Below are positions 8,266-16,116 of a stretch of 55,649 nucleotides of DNA, piece by piece. Numbering within the stretch: position 1 is the first letter of the stretch; the number at the start of each line of letters is the position of its first letter. Origin of the DNA: Labilithrix sp. (GTDB lineage: Bacteria; Myxococcota_A; Polyangia; Polyangiales; Polyangiaceae); NCBI GenBank assembly GCA_019637175.1, contig JAHBWD010000059.1:1-55649 (forward strand). Reading direction: 5' to 3'. Under the pieces are notes generated by a model. It saw only the letters and a list, made by a program, of their open reading frames with translations. It had not been told where the DNA came from and made no database searches. Made by a program: the position numbers and the translations under genes.

Positions 8266-9275
8266 CAGGCGCGTTCGAGCTTCAGCCGAATGTTGACGAA
8301 GTTGTAGGGCGGCCAAGGCCCGGTGTACTTGAACGTCAGCTTGTCGTGCGTGGCGCCGATGCGCTTCACGATGGCGTCGAAGTCGAGCTCCATGTCGCGA
8401 CGCACGAGGAACGCCGCGTTCATGATCATGCGATCGCCGATCGGCTTGTTCGCGCGCGAGGCGACCGACACCGGCCGGAGCGCCTCGAAGATGTCCTGCA
8501 CGTACCTCTCCGATCGCGACTGGAGCGCGTGGTCGACGAGGCGCCCGTACTGCATGCGCGCGAAGTAGGTGGAGCCCTTCTGCGACGTGATCTCGCCCTT
8601 GAGACGGCGGATGTCTTCGTTGTCGTGCTCGAGCTCTTTGATGATGAGGTCGCGATCCCAGAGGACCTTGAGCCCGAACTCGAGCTTGTCTTCCATCTTC
8701 ACGAGGACGTCTTTGAACGCGTCGTACGCCGAGCGGAGCAGCTCGTGGATGTCGTCGCGCGTCTTGAACACCGTCCCGAACGACATCGGGATGACGGTGT
8801 GATCGCGCATGACCGTCTCGTTGACGCGCTCGTGCGCGAGGACGTTCGCGCGCGTCGGCTCGTGCACCGCGATCGGCGTGTCGGAGACGATCGCGGCGAT
8901 GTCCTTGTAGTTGACCGTGTGGACGTCGACCGGCTCGGTGCCGATGCCCACCGGCCCGAAGCTGAGCTGTCGATCGCTGTGGATGACGCAATAGACGTAC
9001 TTGCCGCGCGTGGAGGCGCCCGGCGCGACCGGGTCAGGAGGGATCGCCTTGGCCGCGACCGGCGAGATGCCCTCGCGCGCCTCGGGCGCGCTCGGCGGGA
9101 GGCGCTGCACGCGCTGGCGCGGCACGGGCGTTTTGCCCGTGCGCGCGACCGGCCTCGCCGGCAACGTCCCCGACGCCTTCGGCTTCGTCGCGACCGCCGA
9201 CCTTGCCTTGACCGGCCCGGCCGACGGCTTCGCGGGCTTGACTGGCTTCTTGGCCGCCTTCTTCGGCTTCGCCAT
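8265..9275 (-). CDS. gas vesicle protein GvpF/GvpL family with Lys/Pro/Ala-rich N-terminal extension (copy 3)
   Basis: A 336-residue protein. Residues 1-95 are a low-complexity basic extension rich in Lys, Pro, Ala and Arg (for example KAAKKPVKPAKPS). The GvpF/L domain starts at GKYVYCVIHSDRQLSFG, carries HTVIPMSFGTVFKTRDDI (the family VLPMRFGTVF), has a helical stretch with ELEHDNEDIRRLKGEI, and ends LTFKYTGPWPPYNFVNIRL. This is the best match to canonical GvpL/GvpF of the three copies. The basic extension is not part of the usual family and might bind nucleic acid, membranes or an acidic partner; that is inference. ATG 9275 overlaps the TGA of the receiver gene (TGATG), linking its translation to a signalling gene. 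Confidence 0.9.
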   Translation of the reverse strand: MAKPKKAAKKPVKPAKPSAGPVKARSAVATKPKASGTLPARPVARTGKTPVPRQRVQRLPPSAPEAREGISPVAAKAIPPDPVAPGASTRGKYVYCVIHSDRQLSFGPVGIGTEPVDVHTVNYKDIAAIVSDTPIAVHEPTRANVLAHERVNETVMRDHTVIPMSFGTVFKTRDDIHELLRSAYDAFKDVLVKMEDKLEFGLKVLWDRDLIIKELEHDNEDIRRLKGEITSQKGSTYFARMQYGRLVDHALQSRSERYVQDIFEALRPVSVASRANKPIGDRMIMNAAFLVRRDMELDFDAIVKRIGATHDKLTFKYTGPWPPYNFVNIRLKLERA

Positions 9276-9733
9276 CACTTCTTGCCTTTCTTCGGCGTGG
9301 GCGCCGCGCGCTTGCGCGGAGAGCTCCCCTTCTCGACGTGCGCGCGGATCTTCGCCAAGAGGCTCTCGGGCAGGCAAGGCTTGGCGATGAAGTCGTCGCA
9401 GCCGGCGTCGCGCGCCTTCTTGGCGTGCGCCGCGTCGGCGTGACCGGTGAGCGCGATGATGACGATGTCTTTCGTCTTCGGGTTCGCCTTGATGCGCCGC
9501 GTGGCCTCCCAGCCATCCATGACGGGGAGTGAGAGGTCCATCACCACGATCGAGGGCAGGATCTCTCCCGTGCGCTCGACCGCCTCTTCGCCGTTGACCG
9601 CCTCGGCCACGCGAAAGCCGTGGAACTCGAGGTACTCGACGTACATCGCGCGGTTGTCTTCGAAGTCGTCGACGATGAGGACGAGCGCGGATCCGACGCT
9701 CGCGCCGCTCGTCTTCCTCGTCGCCGTGCTCAT
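9275..9733 (-). CDS. stand-alone receiver (response regulator) protein in the gas vesicle operon
   Basis: A 152-residue CheY-like receiver with no output domain. It has the acidic pair Asp22/Asp23, phosphoacceptor Asp66 in VVMDLSLPVMDG, Thr96 in IALTG and Lys118 in FIAKPC, so it should be phosphorylatable. The C-terminal tail (SSPRKRAAPTPKKGKK) is basic and rich in Lys/Pro, similar in flavour to the N-terminal extension of the adjoining GvpF/L protein. ATG 9733 overlaps the kinase TGA (ATGA). Lacking DNA-binding output, it would act through protein contact. The neighbouring histidine kinase is the likely phosphodonor, and gas vesicle assembly or a downstream relay is the likely target by context. 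Confidence 0.9.
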   Translation of the reverse strand: MSTATRKTSGASVGSALVLIVDDFEDNRAMYVEYLEFHGFRVAEAVNGEEAVERTGEILPSIVVMDLSLPVMDGWEATRRIKANPKTKDIVIIALTGHADAAHAKKARDAGCDDFIAKPCLPESLLAKIRAHVEKGSSPRKRAAPTPKKGKK

Positions 9734-11907
9734 CGTGCCGCCCCCTCCCAACGCCCGGCCACCGCCTGGGGCCTGCCCTTGAACGGGAGAACGAGCGTGA
9801 ACGTGGAGCCCTTGCCGACCTCGCTCACGAGCCCGATGTCGCCGCCGAGGTGCGCGGCGAGGCGCCGGCAGATGGCGAGCCCGAGGCCGGTGCCGCCGTA
9901 CTGGCGCGTGGGCGAGTTGTCGACCTGGCGGAAGTCCTGGAACACCGTTTCGCGATCGGCCTTCGAGATGCCGATGCCGGTGTCGGCGACCGAGATCAAG
10001 AGCGCGTCTTTGCGCTTGTTGAGGCGGGCAGACACCGTGACCGATCCCGAGGGCGTGAACTTCAGCGCGTTCGAGATGAGGTTCATCAAGATCTGCTTCA
10101 CCTTCGATCGATCGCTGCGGAGCGTGGCGAGCTTGGGCGCGACCTGGGTGCGCACGCCGAGCTTGCTCCGCTCGATGAGCGGCTCGAGCTCGGCGAGGAC
10201 CTCCTTCACGAGGTCGCCGACGTCGAACCGCGCGAGGTTGAGGGGCATCCTGCCCGCCTCGATGCGCGCGATGTCGAGGATGTCGTTGATGATCGTGAGC
10301 AGGTGCTTGCCGTTCGAATCGACGCGCGAGAGCTGCCGCGTGACGGGCGCCGGCAGCGGCCCGGAGACGCCCTGGAGGAGCATGCTCGTGTAGCCGAGGA
10401 TCGCGTTGAGCGGCGTGCGGAACTCGTGGGACATGTTCGCGAGGAACTGCGACTTCGCGCTCGACGCCGCCTCGAGCTCGAGCGCCTGACGCTGGAGTAG
10501 CTCGTTCTGACGCACGAGCTCGGTCGTCGCGTCGCGGACCTTCTGCTCGAGGAGATCGGAGGCGCGCTTGAGCTGCTCGTAGAGGCGCGCCTTCTCGACC
10601 GCCTCGGTCTGATCGTGGAGGATGGTGACGATCGCGGTGACCTCGCCCTGCTCGGAGACGATCTTGCCGCTGATCGCCTCGAGCGGCACCGGAGCGCCCG
10701 TCTTCGGATCCGCGAGCCCGAGCTCGCCGCGGAAGCGGCCGGTCGGCTCGAGGAAGAAGAGGTTCGAGACGTGCGACGAGAAGTGGGCGTCGTTCGCGCG
10801 CACGCGCAGCGTCTCCTCGACCGGCGCGTCGGGGCCCGCGGTGAAGAGGCGCTCGGCCGGCGCGTTCGTCATGATCGTCGCGCCGTGGGCGTCGGTGACG
10901 ACGATGGGATCGGCGACCGAGTCGATGATCAGATCGAGGCGGTCGCGATCGGCGCGGACCTGCGCCTCGGCGAGCCGGATCTTGCGGTAGTTGTCCTCGA
11001 TCTCCTGCGCGGCGAGCTGGAGATCCGTGACGTTGCGCAGCACCGACACGATGCCCGGGCCGTCGGGCGTGTTGATCGGCGCGCTCATGAGCTCGAAGAG
11101 ACGGTCGGAGCCGTCGCTCGGATCGACGATGGGCAGCTCGCGGCGGGCGAGCTCGTCGCCCTCGATGGCGTGCCGCGAGAGCGCGGCGGAGAACAGCATG
11201 TTGTTGAGCGCGACGGCGCGGCGCCGGCCCTCGCTCTCCTCCTCCTCCGAGGCGAAGTAGAGCTCGGCGCGGGCGTTGGCGACGATGAGGCGGCCCTCCG
11301 GATCGGTGAGCAGCACCGGGTCGGGGACGGACTTGAGGATGCTCTGGAGCAGCGCGCGCTCGCGATCGAGGCGACGCTCGGTGAGCGCGAGGACGCGGAG
11401 CTTGCGGAGGTTGACGAGCTTGCGGCCGAGGAGGCCGAAGAGCCAACGAACGTCCGGATCGCGCGCGCCCCCGCCGATGAGCAACAGGCCGACCGGATCG
11501 GCGTCGGGCGCGAGGGGGAACGGAAGGGCGTAGGCGGTGCAGCGGCCCGTCGCGAAGGAGAGTCGGACGTCGAGCGAAGGCGTCGTGATCGTCGTCGCGC
11601 GAGGCGACGAGAGCGCCTGCACCAAGGGATGCTCGCGATCGTCGAGATCGACCGCGAAGTCGGCGACCTCGCGCGGCGGCAGGCCGTGCGACGCCGCGAG
11701 CACGAGGCGCGCGCCCGCCGGGCGCTCGAGATCGCCGAGCGCGATCGCGACCTGACGCACGCGGAGGTGCCGCGCGAGCCACTCGACGCCGAGCTGGGCG
11801 GCCTCGACGAGCGAGTTCGACGCGATCAACGCGTCGACGAACGCCAGCTTCGTCGCCGGAGACGGCGACGCGTGGCCGTTGGTCCGCGGCTGGGCGGCCC
11901 GGTGCAT
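9730..11907 (-). CDS. GAF-PAS-PAS hybrid-free sensor histidine kinase in the gas vesicle operon
   Basis: A 725-residue kinase with no transmembrane segment, so probably cytosolic. The order is a GAF-like domain (about 15-170), a PAS domain opening with ILKSVPDPVLLTDPEGRLIV, a second PAS opening with IIDSVADPIVVTDAHGATIM, a coiled coil (EKARLYEQLKRASDLLEQKV), HisKA with His494 in FLANMSHEFRTPLNA, then HATPase with the N box LISNALKF, the G1 box DTGIGIS and the G2 box GGTGLGLAI. ATG 11907 shares a base with the stop of gvpA (TGATG), so the kinase is made in step with the main vesicle protein. The signal is unknown; GAF/PAS cytosolic sensors often read redox state, light or small ligands. The downstream receiver gene is the obvious partner. 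Confidence 0.92.
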   Translation of the reverse strand: MHRAAQPRTNGHASPSPATKLAFVDALIASNSLVEAAQLGVEWLARHLRVRQVAIALGDLERPAGARLVLAASHGLPPREVADFAVDLDDREHPLVQALSSPRATTITTPSLDVRLSFATGRCTAYALPFPLAPDADPVGLLLIGGGARDPDVRWLFGLLGRKLVNLRKLRVLALTERRLDRERALLQSILKSVPDPVLLTDPEGRLIVANARAELYFASEEEESEGRRRAVALNNMLFSAALSRHAIEGDELARRELPIVDPSDGSDRLFELMSAPINTPDGPGIVSVLRNVTDLQLAAQEIEDNYRKIRLAEAQVRADRDRLDLIIDSVADPIVVTDAHGATIMTNAPAERLFTAGPDAPVEETLRVRANDAHFSSHVSNLFFLEPTGRFRGELGLADPKTGAPVPLEAISGKIVSEQGEVTAIVTILHDQTEAVEKARLYEQLKRASDLLEQKVRDATTELVRQNELLQRQALELEAASSAKSQFLANMSHEFRTPLNAILGYTSMLLQGVSGPLPAPVTRQLSRVDSNGKHLLTIINDILDIARIEAGRMPLNLARFDVGDLVKEVLAELEPLIERSKLGVRTQVAPKLATLRSDRSKVKQILMNLISNALKFTPSGSVTVSARLNKRKDALLISVADTGIGISKADRETVFQDFRQVDNSPTRQYGGTGLGLAICRRLAAHLGGDIGLVSEVGKGSTFTLVLPFKGRPQAVAGRWEGAAR

Positions 11908-12251
11908 CAGCCCCGCGGTGACCGCGCGCGCCGGCGCACGGGTGCGGCGGCGGGCGCGTCGATGCCGCCCGCCGACAGACGTGCGCGGAGCGCCGCGTTC
12001 TCCGCGAGGAGCGCCTCGTGCGAGGCGGCGTCGATCGCCGCCGGCTTGGCGACGGGCGCGACCGTACCGACGGCTTCGGAGTACTTCAGGTACGTGTCGA
12101 TCGAGGCGACGACGACGCGAGCCTCGACCGTGATGAGATCGATGCCGACGAGCGACACACGCACCCACGCGTCGATGACGATGCCCTTGTCGAGGACTCG
12201 ATCGAGGACGTCGATGAGGCTCGTTCCTCCTGAGGCGCGTTCAACCGGCAT
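11907..12251 (-). CDS. gvpA: major gas vesicle structural protein GvpA, with C-terminal coiled-coil tail
   Basis: A 114-residue protein. Residues 11-62 are a near-canonical GvpA core: SLIDVLDRVLDKGIVIDAW, VRVSLVGIDLITVEARVV and VASIDTYLKYSEAVG. GvpA is the small hydrophobic subunit that stacks into the ribs of the gas-permeable, water-excluding vesicle wall. After the core there is an unusual tail of about 45 residues with a heptad-like segment (HEALLAENAALRARLSAGG) and a basic end. GvpA of cyanobacteria is about 70 residues and stops soon after the core. ATG 12251 has a good ribosome site (GGAG, 7 bases upstream). The stop overlaps the start of the histidine kinase (TGATG). Confidence 0.93.
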   Translation of the reverse strand: MPVERASGGTSLIDVLDRVLDKGIVIDAWVRVSLVGIDLITVEARVVVASIDTYLKYSEAVGTVAPVAKPAAIDAASHEALLAENAALRARLSAGGIDAPAAAPVRRRARSPRG

Positions 12252-12275
12252 GCTCTTGCTCCATCGTGTGCTTCG

Positions 12276-12668
12276 TCACTCGTCGTAGCGACGCCGCTTC
12301 GAGGCGCCGGGAACGCCGCTGCCCGGAGGGCGCGCGCGCATTCCCCGCGCGCCGGCGCGGCGGGCGGTCACCGTCTCCTCCGCGAGCTGGGCGACCTTGC
12401 GCTCGAGGATCTGGACCTGCTTGCGCAGGGCCTCGTTCTCCGCGAGCAGCGGCTGCTTTCCCGGGGCGAGGTGGTGATCGTACTTCCACCAGTCGAGCCC
12501 CACCTGCTCGGCCTTGTCGATCGAGCAGACGATGAGGCGGATGCGGATGGTGAGCAGCTCGACCTCGGCGAGCGAGATCTTGATGTCGCCCGCGATCACG
12601 AGCCCCTTGTCGAGGACCCGGTCGAGAACATCGACCAGCCCCGTCGAGCGCTGCCCTCCCCACTGCAT
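12276..12668 (-). CDS. gvpJ: GvpA/GvpJ-family gas vesicle protein with coiled-coil tail (GvpJ/S-like)
   Basis: A 130-residue GvpA-family protein, first in the upstream gvp run. The core is LVDVLDRVLDKGLVIAGDIK, ISLAEVELLTIRIRLIVCSI and DKAEQVGLDWWKYDHHLAPG. The GDIKISLAxVELLTIxIR...DWW pattern marks the minor GvpJ/GvpS group rather than the main wall protein. A coiled-coil tail (PLLAENEALRKQVQILERKV) and a basic Arg/Gly/Pro-rich end follow. ATG 12668 is chosen because it leaves the same ten residues before the LVDV helix as GvpA has before LIDV; an ATG at 12680 is also possible. A 24-base gap separates it from gvpA. It may seed the conical tips or cap the vesicle; this is inferred from the family. 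Confidence 0.88.
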   Translation of the reverse strand: MQWGGQRSTGLVDVLDRVLDKGLVIAGDIKISLAEVELLTIRIRLIVCSIDKAEQVGLDWWKYDHHLAPGKQPLLAENEALRKQVQILERKVAQLAEETVTARRAGARGMRARPPGSGVPGASKRRRYDE

Positions 12669-12802
12669 GTCCTGCCGCATTTGGGACCGGGGAGCGTTCC
12701 TCAAAATGCCGAGGAAATCCAGGACGAAGTGTGCGACGCCGTGCCGCTGGCGCCCGGCGCCGCGAGATTCCGCGGTGGTCGGCTTCGTGCATCACCCGGC
12801 AC
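12669..12802. promoter_or_regulatory. divergent region upstream of the gas vesicle operon and the VTT-family gene
   Basis: These 134 bases lie between the first gvp gene on the minus strand and the membrane protein gene on the plus strand, so the gas vesicle promoter is expected here. No clear sigma-70 pair is seen. A partial sigma-54-like string on the minus strand has the GG and GC doublets one base too close. Support is positional. Confidence 0.35.
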
Positions 12803-13396
12803 ATGAGCGCCACGGAGGAGGTCGACGCGCGCCGTGCGGCGCTGATCTCGGCGGTCCTCCAGCTCGTCGCCGGGCTCGTCGCGTTCGTGGTCGTGGTCGC
12901 GGTCGTCTCGTGGGTGTTCCGCGAGGAGCTGACCTCGCTCGGGACGGCGTTCATCGATCGGCTCGGCGCGTTCGGGATGGCGGCGGGGGCCTTCCTCGCC
13001 GACGCCGTCCATTTTCCGATCCCGCCGCAGTTCTATCTCTTCGCGGGCGTCGCCGGCGGCTATGGAGACCTCGCGGTGCTCGCGAGCGTCGCTTCGGGAT
13101 CGATCCTCGGAGGGATCGCTGCGTTCTTCCTCGCGAGGCGCGCGTGCGGTCTCCCGTTCTTCGCACGCCGCGCGCTCGCGGCGCGCCAGCTCGTCCAGGG
13201 CCTCTTCGCGCGATACGGATACTGGGGCCTCGCCCTCGCCGCGCTGCTGCCCATCTCGTACTGGGCGCTGTGCACCATGGCGGGTTTGCTCCGTCTGCCC
13301 CCTCGCGCGTCGGGCGTCCTCGGCCTGATGCGCATTCCGAGGCTGCTCGTTTCGTATGGGCTCATCATGCTCGCGTGGCGCGCGACGGCACCGTGA
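12803..13396 (+). CDS. VTT/DedA (SNARE-associated-like) membrane protein
   Basis: A 197-residue membrane protein with the VTT-domain layout. A first transmembrane helix (LVAGLVAFVVVVAVVSWVF) is followed by a re-entrant region containing FLADAVHFPIPPQFYLFAGV. Next comes the small-residue segment VASGSILGGIAAFFLARRA, then the conserved FARYGYWGLALAALLPISYW, where the family has an (F/Y)xRxGxxxxxxxRFxPxxR pattern. Here the second basic motif is replaced by LLPISYW, so it is a divergent member. DedA/VTT proteins act as lipid scramblases or flippases and in envelope homeostasis. It diverges from the gas vesicle operon; no functional link is shown. ATG 12803 is the only Met before the first helix. 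Confidence 0.78.
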   Translation: MSATEEVDARRAALISAVLQLVAGLVAFVVVVAVVSWVFREELTSLGTAFIDRLGAFGMAAGAFLADAVHFPIPPQFYLFAGVAGGYGDLAVLASVASGSILGGIAAFFLARRACGLPFFARRALAARQLVQGLFARYGYWGLALAALLPISYWALCTMAGLLRLPPRASGVLGLMRIPRLLVSYGLIMLAWRATAP

Positions 13397-13418
13397 ATGG
13401 TGTACTCTCGAAGGGCCC

Positions 13419-13754
13419 ATGTCTCAGACCATGCCTCGGATGGACGTCGCGACCGCGATGCTCGTCGCCCTCGACGATCGGACCGCCGGTGCGTGTGTTT
13501 CACTGCTGGACGACGCCGGCTTCCGCGTCATCCGGGTGAAGCACGTGGCCCCCGCGCTCGAGCGGATGCCCGTCGTGATGCCCCATCTCGTCGTCGTCCC
13601 GACGACGCTGCGCAAGGAAGAAGAAGAGGGGCTCGTCGATCGATGCGTCGCGATCGGCGCCGAGGTTCTGCGCCTCGCGCCCGACGTCGACGCGCGCGCG
13701 CTCGCCGCGCTGGTCGCGAGCGCCGCGCATAGCGCGCTCGAGAAGCCGCGCTGA
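13419..13754 (+). CDS. degenerate receiver-like protein lacking the phosphoacceptor Asp
   Basis: A 111-residue protein with the alternating strand-helix rhythm of a CheY-like receiver: AMLVALDDRTAGACVSLLDD, AGFRVIRVKHVAPALERM, PHLVVVPTTLRKEEEEG, and GAEVLRLAPDVDARALAALV. Where a receiver has its phosphoacceptor Asp (xxxDxxxP), this protein reads LVVVPTTL, and the terminal Lys motif is missing. If the fold is right it is a pseudo-receiver that cannot be phosphorylated, acting as a binding module. ATG 13419 begins MSQTMPRMDV. It lies 22 bases after the VTT gene and may be co-transcribed with it. The family call is tentative. Confidence 0.55.
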   Translation: MSQTMPRMDVATAMLVALDDRTAGACVSLLDDAGFRVIRVKHVAPALERMPVVMPHLVVVPTTLRKEEEEGLVDRCVAIGAEVLRLAPDVDARALAALVASAAHSALEKPR

Positions 13755-13817
13755 CGAAGCGCGATCCGTGGCGAAGCGCCCCGCTCCAACGGCGCGTGGC
13801 GGAACGCCCCGACCCTC

Positions 13818-13844
13818 CTGATGCATGCATCATACATGCATCAG
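13818..13844. repeat. perfect 10-bp inverted repeat, 7-base spacer
   Basis: CTGATGCATG at 13818-13827 and CATGCATCAG at 13835-13844 are exact reverse complements around the spacer CATCATA. The arm itself contains the palindrome ATGCAT. It stands out because it is about 50% AT in a very GC-rich window. It lies in the 265-base gap between the receiver-like gene and the GNAT-like gene, 64 bases after the former's stop. It could be an operator for a dimeric regulator or a weak hairpin terminator; no T-run follows, which favours an operator. Confidence 0.6.
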
Positions 13845-14019
13845 CTCCACGGATTCCGCGTCTTTGGACCGCGGCGGCGTCAGGTTTGTCGCAGGGATAC
13901 GGCAGCCGGTCGCACCTGGTGTTCCTTTGCGCCTCAGAGCTGCGACACGTGTGGCGAAAATGCATCTCGCGTCGTCGCGCGCGTTGACGAGCGCCGTCGC
14001 GGACTGACACGGTTGATTC

Positions 14020-14589
14020 ATGAAGCTCACGGTCACTGCGGACATCACGCTCGACGGCCCGACGACGTCGGACGTCACCTGGCTCGACGTCCACATCTCT
14101 GACGACGGCGCGCGGAGCTACGGCACGGCGCGCGTCGCCATCGTTCACGTCGGAGAGATCGCCGACGCCCACGGCGATCTCTGGCCGGCGCTGCACGGCA
14201 CGCGCCTCGAGCCGATCGTCGACGCGTACTTCTCGCAAGGCTGGTACCGCGACGAGTTCGCCGACGGCGCCGGCATCGATCTGCTCTACATCGACTCCAT
14301 CGAGATGAGCGCCGCCCATCGCGCCAAGAACCTCGACCTCGCGATGGTGCGCAAGCTGTGCGACACGCTCGGCAGCGGCTGCCAGCTCGCCGTCATGGCG
14401 TACGGCGACGCGCACGGCGCCGCGCACTGGGGGCGCCTCGGCTTCTCGCTCACCACGCCGGGCCGCACGAACGGCCTCATGCACATGAAGCTCGGATACC
14501 GTCACGCCCGCGTCGTCGACGCGACGGGCGCCGGCGACTTCGAAGTGCTCCCGACCACCATCCTCCACGACCGCCACACGCACAACTGA
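14020..14589 (+). CDS. GNAT-like protein of unknown substrate
   Basis: A 189-residue protein. The central part (GIDLLYIDSIEMSAAHRAKN, LDLAMVRKLCDTLGSGCQLA, HGAAHWGRLGFSLTTPGR) follows the GNAT plan: a strand leading to the acyl-CoA-binding turn, helix, strand, and the late WxRLGF segment common at the end of acetyltransferases. The pyrophosphate-binding loop is weak (RAKNLDL instead of R/QxxGxG/A), so catalytic activity is uncertain. The first 60 residues (LTVTADITLDGPTTSDVTWL) are beta-rich and not recognised. ATG 14020 follows the 265-base non-coding stretch that carries the inverted repeat. It converges on the sigma-54 activator gene with an 8-base gap. Confidence 0.6.
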   Translation: MKLTVTADITLDGPTTSDVTWLDVHISDDGARSYGTARVAIVHVGEIADAHGDLWPALHGTRLEPIVDAYFSQGWYRDEFADGAGIDLLYIDSIEMSAAHRAKNLDLAMVRKLCDTLGSGCQLAVMAYGDAHGAAHWGRLGFSLTTPGRTNGLMHMKLGYRHARVVDATGAGDFEVLPTTILHDRHTHN

Positions 14590-14597
14590 CTCGGCGA

Positions 14598-16001
<1,404 letters not shown>

Positions 16002-16116
16002 GCCGAGCTGGAGCGTGCAGAATACATGCCTACGCGATTGCCCCGTGGCGAGGGCGTAGAGGACTCGGAGTCGTGGCGTTTTGTCACCGAGCGAGGCAAG
16101 GCCCCCCAGCGAGACT

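Noticed and set aside
12735..12765. Possible sigma-54 promoter upstream of the gas vesicle operon (minus strand, CGGCAC then CGCA)
   Set aside because: The GG and GC doublets are one base closer than the required spacing and the -24 element lacks the leading T.
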